From Anniella stebbinsi (Eukaryota > Chordata > Lepidosauria > Squamata > Anniellidae): 64,000 bases of DNA. Both the position numbers and the translations under genes were made by a program. The stretch's first letter is position 1; every line of letters begins with the position of its first letter. The stretch lies in the NCBI GenBank assembly GCA_029215795.1, contig JARDYH010000004.1, positions 204,580,017-204,644,016 of the forward strand, in the 5' to 3' direction. The notes below the pieces were generated by a model that was not told where the DNA came from, made no database searches, and saw nothing but the letters and a program-made list of their open reading frames with translations. This document shows positions 61,066-64,000 of this stretch, one piece after another.

Positions 61066-61330
61066 TAGGGAAACTGTGGTCCTACAGGTGTTCTTGAACT
61101 CCAACTCCCATCAGCCCCAGCCAGCATGGCCTGTGAGCAGGGGCAATGGGAGCTATGCCTAAGTCTGTGGAAGGAAGGAAGGAAGGAAATGATTTACACT
61201 TCAAAGCAATGTTGGGGAAACTGGCCCTATAGATGTTCTTGAACTTCAACTCCCATCATTCCCAGCCAGCATGATCAAGGATGATGGGAGCTGTGGTCTA
61301 ACATCTGGAGGACCACAGTTTCCCCAGCCC
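61066..61330. mobile_element. Tandem pair of foldback elements around a GGAA run
   Basis: Two units in the same order: gaactccaactcccatcagc with cagccagcatggcc, and gaacttcaactcccatcatt with cagccagcatgatc. Each is followed by a gggagct arm, and the second closes with acatctggaggaccacagt. A (ggaa)n run lies between them (61169-61189). Same family as 44069-44181. Confidence 0.65.
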
Positions 61331-61375
61331 TGCTTTAAAGACCACTATCGGTCCACCTCATAAACTGTAAGTAAT

Positions 61376-61960
61376 ATAATAATAATAATAATAACGATTT
61401 ATTTCTTACCCGCCTCTCCGTCTAGCTCGAGGCGGGGAACAACAACATGATAAAATACATAAAACTAATTAAAACATGACAAATATTATTAAAACTGCAT
61501 TAAAACATCCTAAAACATCCTAAAAACAGTCTAAAAATTACACTGGATATGCCTGCCGGAAGAGAACAGTCTTTATAGCTTTCTTAAATTCTAAAAGACT
61601 GTTAAGTTGACGAGTCTCCTCCGGCAGGTCATTCCACAGTCTGGGAGCGGCAGAAGAGAAGGTCCTCTGGGTAACAGTTGTCAGCCTGGTCTTGGCCGAC
61701 CGCAGTAAGTTCTTCCCAGAGGACCTGAGCGTGCGGGGCGGATTGTACGGGAGAAGGCGATCCCGCAGGTAACCTGGACCCAAACCATGTAAGGCTTTAA
61801 AGGTAATGACCAACACTTTATACTTCGCCCGGAAACTAATTGGCAGCCAGTGGAGAGATTTCAAAGCTGGCGTAATATGGTCACTCCTAGATGTACCGGT
61901 GACCAACCTGGCTGCCATATTTTGAACTAGTAGTGCTGATTTTATATTGTGTTTCTTTTT
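61376..61960 (-). mobile_element. L2-like LINE, 5'-truncated, intact C-terminal frame
   Basis: Minus-strand frame of 149 codons (61987-61538): LVQNMAARLVTGTSRSDHIT, PALKSLHWLPISFRAKYKVL, LRDRLLPYNPPRTLRSSGKN, then SAAPRLWNDLPEETRQLNSL and a stop after RQAYPV. The 3' end (plus strand aataataataataacgattt, then cttacccgcctctccgtc) is the inverse of the tail at 1340-1396. The first few codons of the frame come from flanking sequence. It has no disabling change over the retained part, so it is one of the younger LINE copies here. Confidence 0.85.
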
Positions 61961-62084
61961 TAAAAAACAAAACCACACATCTAGCAAAATGGGAGGTATG
62001 TGGGATGGGACAGAACTAAGTGCAAAGGTGCATATTTACTCAGTTGCATATTGATATGACATCTTCAGCTCTGGTGGAAGGATG

Positions 62085-62275
62085 CAGTAACAGGGTGCCC
62101 ATAGTGTAGCGGTTGTGTCCAAAATGCCAGGTTCAATCCCTGGCATCTCCAGCTTGTCCGTGATGAGAAAGATGCTTGATTGAGACCCTGGGGAGCCACT
62201 TCCAGTAAGAGAAGACCATTTTGGAAATGATGGACACATAATCCCACCTCATAAAAGGCAGCTTCCTATGTTCCA
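62085..62275 (+). mobile_element. tRNA-derived SINE, second family
   Basis: gtgcccatagtgtagcggtt, then the B box in caggttcaatccctggcatc. The body includes gcttgattgagaccctgggg, agccacttccagtaagagaa, and the 3' end aaaggcagcttcctatgttcc. This is the best copy of the family in the window. Confidence 0.8.
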
Positions 62276-63347
62276 GTCCTGCCTTGTCTCCTAGCTCCTC
62301 CCACCGCTAATAGGAATGCGCTTGCTTGCATGCGTGCCCTTACAGGAAAAATGTGGGTTAACCTTTGACATGACTTCCAAACGGTCAGAAGCATTATGGA
62401 TTCATTTAGCACTTTAGACTAAAAATGTCTTTCATTAGGTAATCCGGTATTTTCCGAATGGTTGAAGTTCTCATCAAGGGAGTTGAAAACAAATTATCTT
62501 CCCGTTATTTCATTATGTAGATTTTTTTTCTAAGTGTTGTTCCATCTCCTTTCATATTCTGTCTTCTGACCACCAGCTGGATCTTACATACAGCTTTTTG
62601 CTTCTTATAAGCACAATCTATGGAAGTTTTTTCTTTGGGGGACAGGAGTGGGATCCCTTTCTTTAATTCATACAGACAATGGGTGTAATTATGAACTCTG
62701 AGGAGGACAATTAAAATGTCAGTTTTTTAAGCACTCACATCCAGTACTCGCGTCCATTGACGTATATGGGGCAGTTCATTCCACGAGTAGTACAATTTTT
62801 CGGCTTACTTACAAACTGCAGGCATTTCTGCATTCAATTAGAGTTATTTCATGTTTTGGAGTCTTGTGCAAACAAAACAGCTAGACACATTTTTAAAAAA
62901 GGAAACTTCAGAGTCGTCTTGTCTGCTTATGTCATCCCTTATTTTCCTCCCACTAATTACTGATAGAGTTCTCAACTCAAGTACTCACATGGAGCAGAAT
63001 AGTATAAAAACAGTGATTTCTCTCCCATAACCTGCAGGAATACTAGTAAAAGGTAGGGTCACCTGCTCCAGGGATGTCATCTTCTGCAGGCTTGAGGGAA
63101 ATGGTACGGTTGTCTTCCGCACAACACAAGGAAATTCTCACTTAAGGGATCTGTTTCATGGTTTGCTCGAGCAGTTAATGTAATGGTTGTAATTTAAACT
63201 GTGGGGAGTTTAGAGTTGGCTGTGTTTAGCAGTCTATTTACTCCCCAGAGTGTTCTGGTTTTGGACACTGCCTTTTGTGGCGATTAGATATGTGGAGGAG
63301 GCCCTCTAGTGTCTCAGTAAAATACATCTTCTCACATGCACATTTTA

Positions 63348-63416
63348 TTATTTATTTATTTATTATTTTATTCCATTTATATACCGCCCCATAGCCGAAG
63401 CTCTCTGGGCGGTTTC
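63348..63416 (-). repeat. Inverted CCGCCC-hairpin repeat tail
   Basis: (tttat)n, then ttatataccgccccatagcc and gaagctctctgggcggttt. It is the exact inverse of the unit at 29939-30003. Confidence 0.75.
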
Positions 63417-63734
63417 TAATTCTCAATTCTGGAGATCAACATGAAAGATATAATATGCGTAATAATACCTTCCCCACTGAGCTGGAATGGGCCTCACATG
63501 TCATCTAGCCCATCCCCTGCTGATGAAAGAACTCTGTTGTTACAGCATCCCCAATACGTGCCCATCAAGCCCTTGTTTATAAGCCTCTAATGAAGGCAAG
63601 ACAGATTTTTCCACTGTCCAACAGCTAGACCTGTCAGAATGTTCTTCCTAATGATTAGCAAAATAGTTGTTCTTGTAACTGAAATCCATTGGCTCAGGTC
63701 CTAATCTCTTGAGAAACAGAAAACAAACGATCCT

Positions 63735-63893
63735 CCTCCTGTCCATTTATCCTCACAACACTGTGAGGTACGTTAGGCTGAAAAGCAGTGACTGGCCCAG
63801 AGTCACCTAGTAAGCTTTATGGGTAAATGGGTACTAGAACCCATGTCTCCCTAGTCCTAATCCAACACTCTAACCACCACACCACACTGGCTT
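63735..63893 (-). mobile_element. tRNA-derived SINE (MIR/CORE-like, minus)
   Basis: The plus strand reads atcctcacaacactgtgagg, agtcacctagtaagctttat, then gaacccatgtctccctagtc and accacaccacactggct. It is the inverse of the copy at 8290-8506. Confidence 0.8.
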
Positions 63894-64000
63894 TATTGGT
63901 TTTTTCTTCTGTTCTGTCTGCTTAATTTGGATAGCAACTTAGGTGTTGCATCAGATATACCAAATGAATACCAGTTCATATCGATTTGTATTTGCTAAAT

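Overview
This is a piece of vertebrate nuclear chromosome, almost certainly from a reptile and most likely a squamate (lizard or snake). The evidence is split genes with GT/AG introns, AT-rich introns, and a dense repeat load of CR1- and L2-type LINEs, tRNA-derived and 5S-derived SINEs and many small foldback DNA transposons. Only two host genes are recognisable. They lie head to head, the same arrangement as AIMP1 and TBCK in mammals. The species call is inference; the gene calls rest on clear peptide matches.

Layout. From about 1 to 31.1 kb the minus strand carries AIMP1, a scaffold protein of the multi-tRNA-synthetase complex. Five consecutive coding exons (17792-17925, 14117-14230, 11960-12121, 9435-9643, 6474-6642) have matching splice phases and give residues 1 to about 254. 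The last coding exon (about 55 residues in human AIMP1) was not found and probably lies beyond base 1. A CpG-rich block around 30.96-31.33 kb looks like a shared divergent promoter. From about 31.3 kb the plus strand carries the start of TBCK, a pseudokinase/TBC/rhodanese protein: a probable non-coding first exon, a first coding exon (ATG at 35778, exon to 35970) and a second coding exon (41616-41688). No further TBCK exon was recognised up to 64000, so the last 22 kb is read as one large intron.

Introns and flanks. Position 1 starts inside an L2-like LINE with reverse transcriptase motifs. Copies of the same subfamily end at 52.7 kb (plus) and 61.4 kb (minus). CR1-type copies lie at 38.2-39.0 kb, 55.36-56.9 kb (split by a probable solo LTR), 34.3-34.6 kb and as small fragments. 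Several families of foldback (MITE-like) elements are scattered through the window.

The most unusual object is at 45665-47888: a 2.2-kb compound foldback element. It has inverted arms built from tandem units of about 150 bp, subterminal arrays of GATCCG-type words, two G-rich cores in direct orientation, and a perfect 8-bp target duplication (CTTAGAAC) that points to the hAT transposon superfamily. A separate 137-bp, almost perfect palindrome lies at 51387-51523. Apart from the exons, nothing in the window codes for a host protein that I can recognise.
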